Positions 15,926 through 23,477 of a stretch of 39,119 nt of DNA are shown in pieces; position 1 is the first letter of the stretch, and every line of letters starts with the position of its first letter. The stretch covers positions 1 through 39,119 of the forward strand of contig JABBAY010000104.1 in the NCBI GenBank assembly GCA_018607725.1, given 5' to 3'. The position numbers were made by a program, and so were the translations under genes. The notes below the pieces were generated by a model. It was given only the letters and a program-made list of their open reading frames with translations, was not told the DNA's origin and ran no database searches. Source of the DNA: K189A clade bacterium (lineage in GTDB: Bacteria; Pseudomonadota; Gammaproteobacteria; Pseudomonadales; Azotimanducaceae).

Positions 15926-17260
15926 GTGAAAGACTTACATCAGCACTCGGCAGGTCAATCCGCTCGCCGAGCGTCACTTCAAAATCTCCCAACGCAAACT
16001 CAGGCTTGGCCCCGAAGTGTGGACTTGTGCCAGCCGGACGATGGCCAGAATCGTGCTCAGGACGATGCAGCTGCACGCACAGTTCAACAGTACATTGCGG
16101 CAAAGGACTGGGTCAGCTGCGATCAATTGATCTATTTTTTCTGTGATATTCATGCGGACACGGATGCATTTTTTCTGTCCTTGTTAGCCTCTGGTGGTAT
16201 TCATAAAACTGGCGAGGGCGATAGCGAGTTTGAATTGACGAGCGCAGGCCAATCCGCGCGCTTCATTATAGGCGGCGATTGTTTCGATAAAGGGCCAGCG
16301 ACGCTGCGCTTACTCAATGTCATCAGGCGATTGATCGACAAAGGTGCCGATCTGATTCTGTTGGCAGGTAACCATGATATACGGACCTACTTGGGTATCT
16401 ATTACGCAGAGAGTAAGGATCCGTTATTTGATCACTTGTTCGTGCGAATGGGCAAAAAAACCGTGCCTTTCCTTGCCGAAATTTACCGGGGTTTCATCGA
16501 AGGCCAGGTGGCTGACGGGGCGACGCCGGACGCCGTAGCGGCAGAAGCGAGAATCTATGCTGGCTTGTTTCCAAGCGAGAGTTGGTATGACGAGTTCCCT
16601 ACAGTTGCTAAATCATGGATTCGACCCGCTCGGTTGGTCAAGGAGCTTAGTCGTATTCGCGAGAAGACCGATGACTTCAAGGTGCAGATGGCAGCCGTCG
16701 GCCTGGATATTCACAAGGTTCAGGCGGCTTTGGTAAAGTTTCGTGAGCTTTTCGTCGAGCCCGGCGGACAGTTCTCCTGGTTCTTCGAGCGCATGCAAAT
16801 AGCTCACAGAGAGGGATCGTATTTGTTTGTCCATGCCGGGGTTGATGACACTGTCGCAAAAACTCTGAGCGAGCACGGGGTTGAACACCTCAACCAGGCG
16901 TTTCGGGCTTTGCTCAAAACGGATCCGTTCGCGCTCTATCACGGTGCCTTAGGTAACGTATTTCGAACCAAGTATCGCACCATCGACTTTGATTTTTCTG
17001 ATGCGGGTGTTGACGACCTGCATCGTGCCGGCATTTACGCTATTGTTCACGGTCACAAGAACATCTTGCAAGGCCAGCGGGTGGTGATTCGCAAGGGCAT
17101 GCTTAACTTTGAGTGTGACGCGTCAGTGGATTGTCATACGCGTGCCAAAGAAGGCCTGGTTGGCCCCGGCGGTGCGGTCGTGAAATTTTGTCGCGACGGA
17201 ACCGTGCAAGGTATCAGTACGGATTACCCATTTATCAAACAATTTAGTCCTAACGGATAA
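15926..17260 (+). CDS. PPP-like metallophosphoesterase
   Basis: A 444-residue calcineurin-like phosphoesterase. Dinuclear metal motifs are in order: FFCDIHADTD (Asp74, His76), GGDCFDKGPA (Asp118), LAGNHDIR (Asn149, His150), LFVHAGVDD and IVHGHKN near residue 375. The GDxxDKGP and GNHD spacing resembles the PPP protein-phosphatase branch more than cyclic-nucleotide phosphodiesterases, so a phosphoprotein or phospho-sugar substrate is plausible. The first 65 residues are poorly conserved in appearance. The start is GTG 15926 with AAGGCG upstream; a later start cannot be excluded. It is the first gene of a plus-strand unit with a PhoU-kinase fusion 55 bases downstream and an ATP-grasp gene after that, suggesting it counteracts or completes a phosphorylation cycle. 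Confidence 0.83.
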   Translation: MKDLHQHSAGQSARRASLQNLPTQTQAWPRSVDLCQPDDGQNRAQDDAAARTVQQYIAAKDWVSCDQLIYFFCDIHADTDAFFLSLLASGGIHKTGEGDSEFELTSAGQSARFIIGGDCFDKGPATLRLLNVIRRLIDKGADLILLAGNHDIRTYLGIYYAESKDPLFDHLFVRMGKKTVPFLAEIYRGFIEGQVADGATPDAVAAEARIYAGLFPSESWYDEFPTVAKSWIRPARLVKELSRIREKTDDFKVQMAAVGLDIHKVQAALVKFRELFVEPGGQFSWFFERMQIAHREGSYLFVHAGVDDTVAKTLSEHGVEHLNQAFRALLKTDPFALYHGALGNVFRTKYRTIDFDFSDAGVDDLHRAGIYAIVHGHKNILQGQRVVIRKGMLNFECDASVDCHTRAKEGLVGPGGAVVKFCRDGTVQGISTDYPFIKQFSPNG

Positions 17261-17315
17261 GCTCGTTAGCGAAACATAAAAAAGTGCCGTTGCTGTCACT
17301 CTCATATACCCAGAC

Positions 17316-18932
17316 GTGGATTTGCTGATGCCGATTGATGAAGGTCTGAATGTCGACTTACGATTTTTGATTTTGGAAGTCAAAAAGCAGGCGCGTGCGT
17401 CTGCTTCTGTTGTTGATAAGCCTTCGCCAGCGAAGATCAAAAAAATTAACGTTCGGGAACACTTCATTGATAACCTGAAGGATACCCTCGAGAGCAAATG
17501 CTACTTCAACATCCACCGAGAAGAAGAAGGGCAGATAAATCAATTCAGGGCGATTATCACCATTGCCGTCAATCTTGAACGTTGTGCCGACTTCTTTATC
17601 AGTATTGCGAATCAGATGAGTCATGTGAAGGAGCCTGAGGAATTTCTTGAATTTAATATCAAGCGCTATTACCAGGTGATTTATAAAGCCATCGATGCCA
17701 TCTATCCGGCTCTATCTGAGAATAACTTGGAGCTGGCGCAGACAATCTGCGATTACGAACAGGTGCTGGATGATTACTACAATGAAACAGCCGCTCTGAT
17801 TCGAGCAAAACTCCACCAACCGGGTAAGGTCGATGATTTACTGACGCTGCTGGCGATCGCGCAATACCTTGAGCGCGTAGGCGACAGCTTCCTGAATATT
17901 GGCGAAGCGATCTTGGATATTCGTTTGGGTGAGCAGTTAGGTATTCTGCAGTTCAGAAACCTGCAGAAAGGTCTGGCGTCGCAGAATATCAATATCAATG
18001 ACAGCAATATTCAGTTCAAGCCGATCATGAATACCCGTTCTGGTTGCCGAGTGGCGAGAATTTCGCTGACTACCGCGGACTCAGGCGAGCAAGCCCTTTT
18101 TTACAAGGAAGGTGCGGTAGACAAGATCGAAGATGAGGTCAGGGGTTTAGCGCTTTGGCAGGAGAAATTCCCCGGGCTGACGCCGAAGATCGTCTGGCAT
18201 GAAGCCAAAAAGAATAGCGCGACCATGTTGCTGGAATATATTGAAGGTGACGATTTGCTGAAAATTTTGATCAATGGCGGCAGCAGGCTCGATCAAGCGA
18301 TGGAGATGTTGACCAAACAGCAGATGCAGGTGTGGAAGAAAAGTCACAAGAACAAGGCTGTCAAATCGGACTATGTGACGCAATTGCTGAGCCGAAGAAG
18401 TGATATTCAGTCGGTACATCCAGGGCTGTTTGAGGCGAGCCATGGCCTGGATTTGATGATCAAGGAGGCCAGGAAGATAGAGCGACAACTACCGGCGCCA
18501 TTTAGTACGCTGATTCATGGTGACTTTAATGCGGACAATATTATTTTCCAGTTTGATCAGCCGCAAATGTACTATGTCGATGTCCATCGTAGTGGGTATG
18601 GAGATTATGTGCAGGACGTCTCGGTATTCTTGATCTCTAATTTGCGGGTGCCCCTGTTCAGTTCCGAGGTTCGCCAGCGACTGAATATGGCCAATCAGGG
18701 GATGTACGAGTGTGCAGCCAGTTATGCCGTACGGCAAAAGGATAAGATGTTTCAGGCCAGGCTGGCACTTGGCCTTTTCAGATCGCTGATTACGTCGACT
18801 CGATTTGTGTTTGATAAAAAATTCTCAGCGGAGTTGATCGATCGTGCGAAGTTGATCGTTGATGATCTCAAGGCGCATGAAGGCAAGCTCAATCGATTTA
18901 AAATCAACCCAGAATATTTTCTGTATCGCTGA
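17316..18932 (+). CDS. PhoU-like domain fused to an APH-fold kinase
   Basis: A 538-residue two-domain protein. Residues 1-210 are helical with two PhoU-type repeats, each with a metal-site-like motif: IAVNLERCADFFISIANQM (about 83-101) and AIAQYLERVGDSFLNIGEAI (180-199). Residues 235-530 form an aminoglycoside-phosphotransferase-like kinase: LFYKEG with the ATP lysine (Lys264), E272-E274 in the following helix, catalytic loop LIHGDFNADNIIF (Asp403, Asn408), and Mg-binding YVDVHRSGYGD (Asp422). It probably phosphorylates a small molecule or protein. The start is uncertain: GTG 17316 and ATG 17328 lack a clear ribosome binding site, while the frame is open back to TAA 17277 and the codons before GTG also read like protein (VTLIYPDVD). 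The stop TGA overlaps the ATG of the ATP-grasp gene. Confidence 0.8.
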   Translation: MDLLMPIDEGLNVDLRFLILEVKKQARASASVVDKPSPAKIKKINVREHFIDNLKDTLESKCYFNIHREEEGQINQFRAIITIAVNLERCADFFISIANQMSHVKEPEEFLEFNIKRYYQVIYKAIDAIYPALSENNLELAQTICDYEQVLDDYYNETAALIRAKLHQPGKVDDLLTLLAIAQYLERVGDSFLNIGEAILDIRLGEQLGILQFRNLQKGLASQNININDSNIQFKPIMNTRSGCRVARISLTTADSGEQALFYKEGAVDKIEDEVRGLALWQEKFPGLTPKIVWHEAKKNSATMLLEYIEGDDLLKILINGGSRLDQAMEMLTKQQMQVWKKSHKNKAVKSDYVTQLLSRRSDIQSVHPGLFEASHGLDLMIKEARKIERQLPAPFSTLIHGDFNADNIIFQFDQPQMYYVDVHRSGYGDYVQDVSVFLISNLRVPLFSSEVRQRLNMANQGMYECAASYAVRQKDKMFQARLALGLFRSLITSTRFVFDKKFSAELIDRAKLIVDDLKAHEGKLNRFKINPEYFLYR

Positions 18933-19825
18933 TGGAGTTAAGCCGTTTGAATATTGGAGTAATAGGAATAGCCGGGGCCTGGTCGACGGAGTCGCTTAGT
19001 GTGAGTCTCGCACGTAAGGGTGCCGGCGGTAAGGTTGTCCAGTTAAATGAAATTTCATACGACCTGACGTCCGGCGATGTGTTTTCAAAGCAGCAGAACC
19101 TCAATGAATTTGATGGATTTATTATCAAAAAAATGGGTAAAGATTACTCTGCGAACTTGTTGGATCAGCTTGAGTTACTGGAATTGCTGGAGCGTCGTGG
19201 TGTCAGGTTTTTTTCTTCGCCGGCGAAGATTCGGCGAATGATCAGTCGGCTGAGTTGTACCCTGCGATTGCTGGACAATTCGATTCCCATGCCGCCAACC
19301 TTTGTTACCGAGGACATTGATGCTGCGGTTAGTTGGGTTGAGTCTCAGGGCCCGGCGATCTTAAAGCCACTTTACAGCACTAAGGCCAGGGGTATGGAGC
19401 TCCTCGATGACGGGGCGCTAGCACGGCAGCATTGCAATGAATTACAGCAGCGTGGTGAAAAGATTATCTATCTACAAAAACACTATGATTTGTCGGGTAC
19501 CGATTATGGTCTGGTCTTTATGGGTGGCGAGTACATCGGGGCCTATGCGCGTGTGGGTGACGGTTCTACCTGGCACACCACCACACGGGAAGGCGGCAAG
19601 TATGAAGCGTTTACGCCATCTGCTGAGCTGATCGACCTGGCCACTCGAGCCCAGGCACCCTTCGGCCTGGATTTTACCAGCGTTGATATTGCTGTGACGC
19701 AGGAAGTGGGGCCGGTCGTGTTTGAGGTGTCAGCTTTTGGTAGCTACAACGGTTTGTATGAAAGCTCCGGTATCGATGCTCCCGACCTGTTCACCGACTA
19801 CGCGATCAAAAAACTCACTGAATGA
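18932..19825 (+). CDS. ATP-grasp enzyme, GAK-system type
   Basis: A 297-residue ATP-grasp protein. The N-terminus is a Rossmann-like preATP-grasp domain (IGVIGIAGAWSTESLSVSLA). The central part reads VRFFSSPAKIRRMISRLSCT and IPMPPTFVTEDID. ATP-binding lysine is in AILKPLYSTKARGMELL, and Mg ligands are expected in FTSVDIAV and VVFEVSAFGSYNGL. RimK-like ligases usually have E-x-N at the last site; here it is E-V-S. From memory, the AGAWST, RLSCT, IPMPPT and EVSAFG blocks match the 'GAK system ATP-grasp' family, which has no known function. ATG 18932 overlaps the preceding stop by one base (TGATG), implying coupled translation. Its last 11 bases overlap the convergent mutase gene. Confidence 0.83.
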   Translation: MELSRLNIGVIGIAGAWSTESLSVSLARKGAGGKVVQLNEISYDLTSGDVFSKQQNLNEFDGFIIKKMGKDYSANLLDQLELLELLERRGVRFFSSPAKIRRMISRLSCTLRLLDNSIPMPPTFVTEDIDAAVSWVESQGPAILKPLYSTKARGMELLDDGALARQHCNELQQRGEKIIYLQKHYDLSGTDYGLVFMGGEYIGAYARVGDGSTWHTTTREGGKYEAFTPSAELIDLATRAQAPFGLDFTSVDIAVTQEVGPVVFEVSAFGSYNGLYESSGIDAPDLFTDYAIKKLTE

Positions 19826-21212
19826 CCGGTGTTGCCGGCCAGTCACTGCCCGGCGTTTGAAACTGGGAGAGTTCGGCGAGGAGCTTCACACCCTGGTTGA
19901 TTAGCTCATCGGCGTTGCCGCGGGCCTCAAGGTTCAGGCGTACCAAGGGTTCTGTTTTGGAAGGGCGCAGTGTGAATCGCCAGTGCCCGGGCATCTCGAA
20001 GCTTAAGCCGTCAAAGAAATCCACGCCCAGAGCCTGGCGTCCATAACAATTGAGTATATGTTCCAGTGCGGCCTTGGTATCACTTAACGTCAAGTTGATC
20101 TCTGTGGTCGAGCACACGTTGGCCCTGGCTTGCTCGACAATCTCAGCCAGTGTTTGATCGGTCTGAGCAAGGATTTGGATCATCTTCAGCCAAGCTATCA
20201 TGCCTGAATCGCAACCATTGAATGCGCCAAAATAGTGGTGAGACGATAGCTCACCGCCGTAAACAGCCTGGTTTTTGCGCATATGTTGTTTCATAAAAGC
20301 ATGCCCGGTCTCAGAGCGAATGGCCTGGCCCTTGAGTCGCTCGATGATGTCGAGGGTATTCATGCAGAGTTTTGAGTCGTAGACAATAGCGGCACCGGGA
20401 TAAGTTTTCAGGTAGTGCTCTGCCAAAATGCCGACCACATAATAGGTGGGTACAAGCTTGCCGTTGCCGTCGAAAAATACACAGCGATCGCAGTCACCAT
20501 CCCAGGCGACACCCAGAGCGAATTTTCCTGATTGCATAAAGTGAGTCATCTCGGCGATGAGCAGAGGCTGTGATGGATCTGCGCCGCAATCGGGTATCGG
20601 TCCTGGAAGGCGTCGTACCCACTCAACGGGCAGTTTGAATCCCTCAGCAATATCATGCGCCAGGGTCGCGGCGGTGCCGTTTAAACCATTGAGCGCCATC
20701 AGGCCGCTAGTCAAGACGGCTGGCTGGAATTGTTGTAGGAGGTAGGCCACATAATCCCGGTGAACGTCCCGTTCGAGCATGGTGCCAGATTTGCCATGGT
20801 TGGTGTGCCCGGACAACATCAGCGCCATGACGCTGTCGAGGCCATCATCAAAGGTGACCGCCTTGCCATTTTTCAGAACCAGCTTAAAGCCATTAAATGC
20901 TGCGGGATTATGGCTGGCTGTCACCACGATAGCGGCGGCAATACCAGGCAGTGAAGAGGCAAAATAGCCCAGTTCAGTGGCACATAAGCCCAGATCGACA
21001 ACATCGACGCCAGATGCCAATAATCCTTTGATAACGCACTGTTGGAGTCCCGGGCTCGAATCACGCATGTCGCGACCCACCGCAACAGTGCCTTTGAGTT
21101 TGAAGTGGTGAGCGACGCCGTGGGCAAAGGCCAGCGCAAAGGCGTCGTCAATTTCCGTTGGGAAAATGCCGCGGATATCGCCAAGTCGAAATGCCGTGAG
21201 GGAGTGCTTCAT
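19815..21212 (-). CDS. Phosphomannomutase/phosphoglucomutase
   Basis: A 465-residue alpha-D-phosphohexomutase with all four domain signatures: GDIRGIFPTEID near the N-terminus, the phosphoserine loop IVVTASHNPAAFNGFK (about residues 95-110), the Mg loop VAWDGDCDRCVFFDG, the sugar-specificity loop GGELSSHHYF (GEMSxHH-like), and the phosphate-binding TLRPSKTEPLVRLNLE. It interconverts hexose 1- and 6-phosphates, supplying precursors for exopolysaccharide, lipopolysaccharide or alginate-type polymers. The symbol algC or manB would be a guess, so none is given. The gene is convergent with the ATP-grasp gene and their ends overlap by 11 bases. Its start faces the aldo/keto reductase gene across 140 bases. 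Confidence 0.9.
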   Translation of the reverse strand: MKHSLTAFRLGDIRGIFPTEIDDAFALAFAHGVAHHFKLKGTVAVGRDMRDSSPGLQQCVIKGLLASGVDVVDLGLCATELGYFASSLPGIAAAIVVTASHNPAAFNGFKLVLKNGKAVTFDDGLDSVMALMLSGHTNHGKSGTMLERDVHRDYVAYLLQQFQPAVLTSGLMALNGLNGTAATLAHDIAEGFKLPVEWVRRLPGPIPDCGADPSQPLLIAEMTHFMQSGKFALGVAWDGDCDRCVFFDGNGKLVPTYYVVGILAEHYLKTYPGAAIVYDSKLCMNTLDIIERLKGQAIRSETGHAFMKQHMRKNQAVYGGELSSHHYFGAFNGCDSGMIAWLKMIQILAQTDQTLAEIVEQARANVCSTTEINLTLSDTKAALEHILNCYGRQALGVDFFDGLSFEMPGHWRFTLRPSKTEPLVRLNLEARGNADELINQGVKLLAELSQFQTPGSDWPATPVIQ

Positions 21213-21352
21213 GGTTTGGATACTACCACAGCTGTTAGGTTTGTCAGCCTGTGTCCTCGGCTTGGCGGACGACTTTCCAGATGGGCTGATGCTTGTTATC
21301 CTGCGGCGAAGCGGAACTCCTTCCTTTAATCAATACTCAGGTGAGAAACAGC

Positions 21353-22369
21353 ATGAAGACCAACCGATTAGGCCGCAGTGCGGTTGTCGTATCAGATATC
21401 TGTATGGGGACCATGACCTTCGGTACCGGCGCTGATGAAAAGACGGCGTTTGAAATCCTCGATCGCTCTTATGATGCGGGTATCGATTTCTATGACACAG
21501 CTGAAAATTATCCTGTGCCGCCAGATAGTAAGTTGGCAGGTCTGACCGAAGACATCGTCGGTCGGTGGATGAAAACAAAATCCCGAGACTCGCTGATCAT
21601 CGCCACAAAAGTCTCTGGCCCAAGTCATGGCTGGCTCAAAGCGGCTGTTCGAGATGGCAAGACCGCCCTCGATCGGCACAATATCATCAAAGCCATAGAG
21701 ACCAGCCTGCGGCGGCTGCAAACGGATTACGTGGACTTGTATCAGACCCATTGGCCAGATCATGGCTTAGCCTACGATGAGGTCATGGCGGCGCTGGACG
21801 AGTTGGTGCAGTCCGGTAAGGTTCGGGTGCTAGGTTGCAGTAATGAAACCACCTGGGGTTTGACTAAGAGTTTGATGGTTTCAGAGATGCATGGTTATGC
21901 TCGCTATGAAACGATTCAGAATAATTTCAGCCTGAATAATCGTCGATTTGAAGATGAGTTGGCCCAGGCCTGCAGGCAGGAAAATGTCAGTCTGATACCC
22001 TATTCACCGCTGGCGGGTGGTGTCTTGTCAGGTAAGTATCTCGACAAACAACGACCCGAAGGGGCACGGTTTTCCAAGTATCTCTCAATGGGTGGCCGTC
22101 AGGCAGCCATGGCGGGGCGATTCATTAACGACAAAACCCTGGCTTCAACCGCGCGTTTTATGGAGATTGCCCAGCGGGCCGGTCTGGCACCAGTGACCCT
22201 GGCGACGGCCTGGAGCAAGCAACATGATTTTGTCGCCTCCACCATTGTTGGCGCCACTCGGGTTGATCAATTAGATGACATTTTTGCCGCGGCCGAGGTC
22301 GTTTTAAGTGCCGAGGTTATGGCTGAGATCGATAAGGTCACGACCGAGATTCGCTATCCGATGGGATAG
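21353..22369 (+). CDS. Aldo/keto reductase
   Basis: A 338-residue NADPH-dependent oxidoreductase with a TIM-barrel fold. The catalytic tetrad is visible: Asp in GIDFYDTAENY, Tyr in the same segment, Lys in LIIATKVSG and His in LYQTHWPDH. IPYSPLAGGVLSGKY and TIVGATRVDQLDD are the C-terminal cofactor-phosphate region typical of the AKR11/12/Tas-like group. The start at 21353 (MKTNRLGRSAVVVSDICMGT) matches family N-termini; the open frame extends back to 21293 without similarity. The substrate is unknown. It is divergent from the mutase gene and convergent with the 2-hydroxyacid dehydrogenase gene. Confidence 0.92.
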   Translation: MKTNRLGRSAVVVSDICMGTMTFGTGADEKTAFEILDRSYDAGIDFYDTAENYPVPPDSKLAGLTEDIVGRWMKTKSRDSLIIATKVSGPSHGWLKAAVRDGKTALDRHNIIKAIETSLRRLQTDYVDLYQTHWPDHGLAYDEVMAALDELVQSGKVRVLGCSNETTWGLTKSLMVSEMHGYARYETIQNNFSLNNRRFEDELAQACRQENVSLIPYSPLAGGVLSGKYLDKQRPEGARFSKYLSMGGRQAAMAGRFINDKTLASTARFMEIAQRAGLAPVTLATAWSKQHDFVASTIVGATRVDQLDDIFAAAEVVLSAEVMAEIDKVTTEIRYPMG

Positions 22370-22404
22370 TTGGTGCCGGTCGGTAACTATGGGTCTGGCG
22401 CGAT

Positions 22405-23388
22405 CTAAAAACTGTTGTCAGTAACAGCATTTTTCAGGGGTTTGTTGTCGAGGAATGCGGTCAGGTTGGCTAAAAACAGCAATTGACCACGGTGACCTGT
22501 ACCATCGCCGCGATTACTCGAGTGGGGCGTTAGCATGACCCGGGGATGCTGCCATAAGGGACTGTCGCCAGGTAAGGGTTCAACCTCGAAGACATCAAGC
22601 ACTGCATGATCAATCAAGCCTTCATCGAGCACCTGGATCAGCGCAGGTTCATCCACCACACCACCGCGGGCTATATTCACCAGCACGCTGGTGGGTTTCA
22701 TCAATCTGAGCATCCTGGCATCGAATAGGTGCCGGGTTTGTTCCGTCAAGGCGCAGGCAAGGACCACCACATCAGCCTGGGGCAAGTGCTCTGCCAGTTC
22801 GCTGTAGGTGATCACTTGATCTGCGTGAGGGTTCTGCGTGAGGGCGCGTTTGACGCCTGTTACATGGGCTTCGAAGCCGCGGGCTATCTGAGCAACCCGC
22901 TGGCCGATATTGCCCAGACCAACGATCAGCCAGCGTGAACCATGGATCTCTTGAAAGTGGGTGTCTTGCCACTGGGCGTTGGCCTGATGTTGAGCTCGCT
23001 CGGCAAATTTTTGATAATGACTGAGTACGGCTGCGACCACATACTCGGCGATTGCTGGCGCTTGAGCGTCACTATTGCTGAGGCGTACACCCTGATCAAA
23101 GATCTGTTTGAAAAATGGTGCGTCCAGCCCCGCGGTTACTGACTGCATCCACTGCAAGTCTGGTGCGCTGGTCACCAGTTTAATAAAAGGCCCAAATTGT
23201 TTGTTTTTAATGATATCCAGGCTGAACCAGGTGGCGTGAATAGGATATTGCTCAGCGCTGACGGTGTCGCCATTGACCTTCAGGGAGCCGTCAGCCTGCA
23301 GTCTGACAATAGTGATGCGCTGCTGATGAATAGCCAGGTCGGCCGCCATGTCGTTGTAGCTGGATTCCGAGAGTAATAGATTTATCAA
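22405..23388 (-). CDS. D-isomer-specific 2-hydroxyacid dehydrogenase
   Basis: A 327-residue NAD(P)-dependent dehydrogenase that interconverts 2-oxoacids and D-2-hydroxyacids. The nucleotide-binding motif is WLIVGLGNIGQRVA at about residue 150. Catalytic Arg is in LVNIARGGVVDE, Glu in VLDVFEVEPLPGDSP and His in VMLTPHSSN. The catalytic domain at the N-terminus is divergent, resembling GhrA-type enzymes. It is the last of three minus-strand genes (SDR, arylsulfotransferase-like, this gene) separated by 72 and 89 bases, probably one transcript. The substrate cannot be told. Confidence 0.9.
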   Translation of the reverse strand: MINLLLSESSYNDMAADLAIHQQRITIVRLQADGSLKVNGDTVSAEQYPIHATWFSLDIIKNKQFGPFIKLVTSAPDLQWMQSVTAGLDAPFFKQIFDQGVRLSNSDAQAPAIAEYVVAAVLSHYQKFAERAQHQANAQWQDTHFQEIHGSRWLIVGLGNIGQRVAQIARGFEAHVTGVKRALTQNPHADQVITYSELAEHLPQADVVVLACALTEQTRHLFDARMLRLMKPTSVLVNIARGGVVDEPALIQVLDEGLIDHAVLDVFEVEPLPGDSPLWQHPRVMLTPHSSNRGDGTGHRGQLLFLANLTAFLDNKPLKNAVTDNSF

Positions 23389-23477
23389 TGTAGATCTCCT
23401 GATCCTGGTGGCCAGTGGCGGCCCTGGTGTGCAGTTTAATACGCGAGCTTTTCGCTCATGCTAAGTTTTATGTGGTA

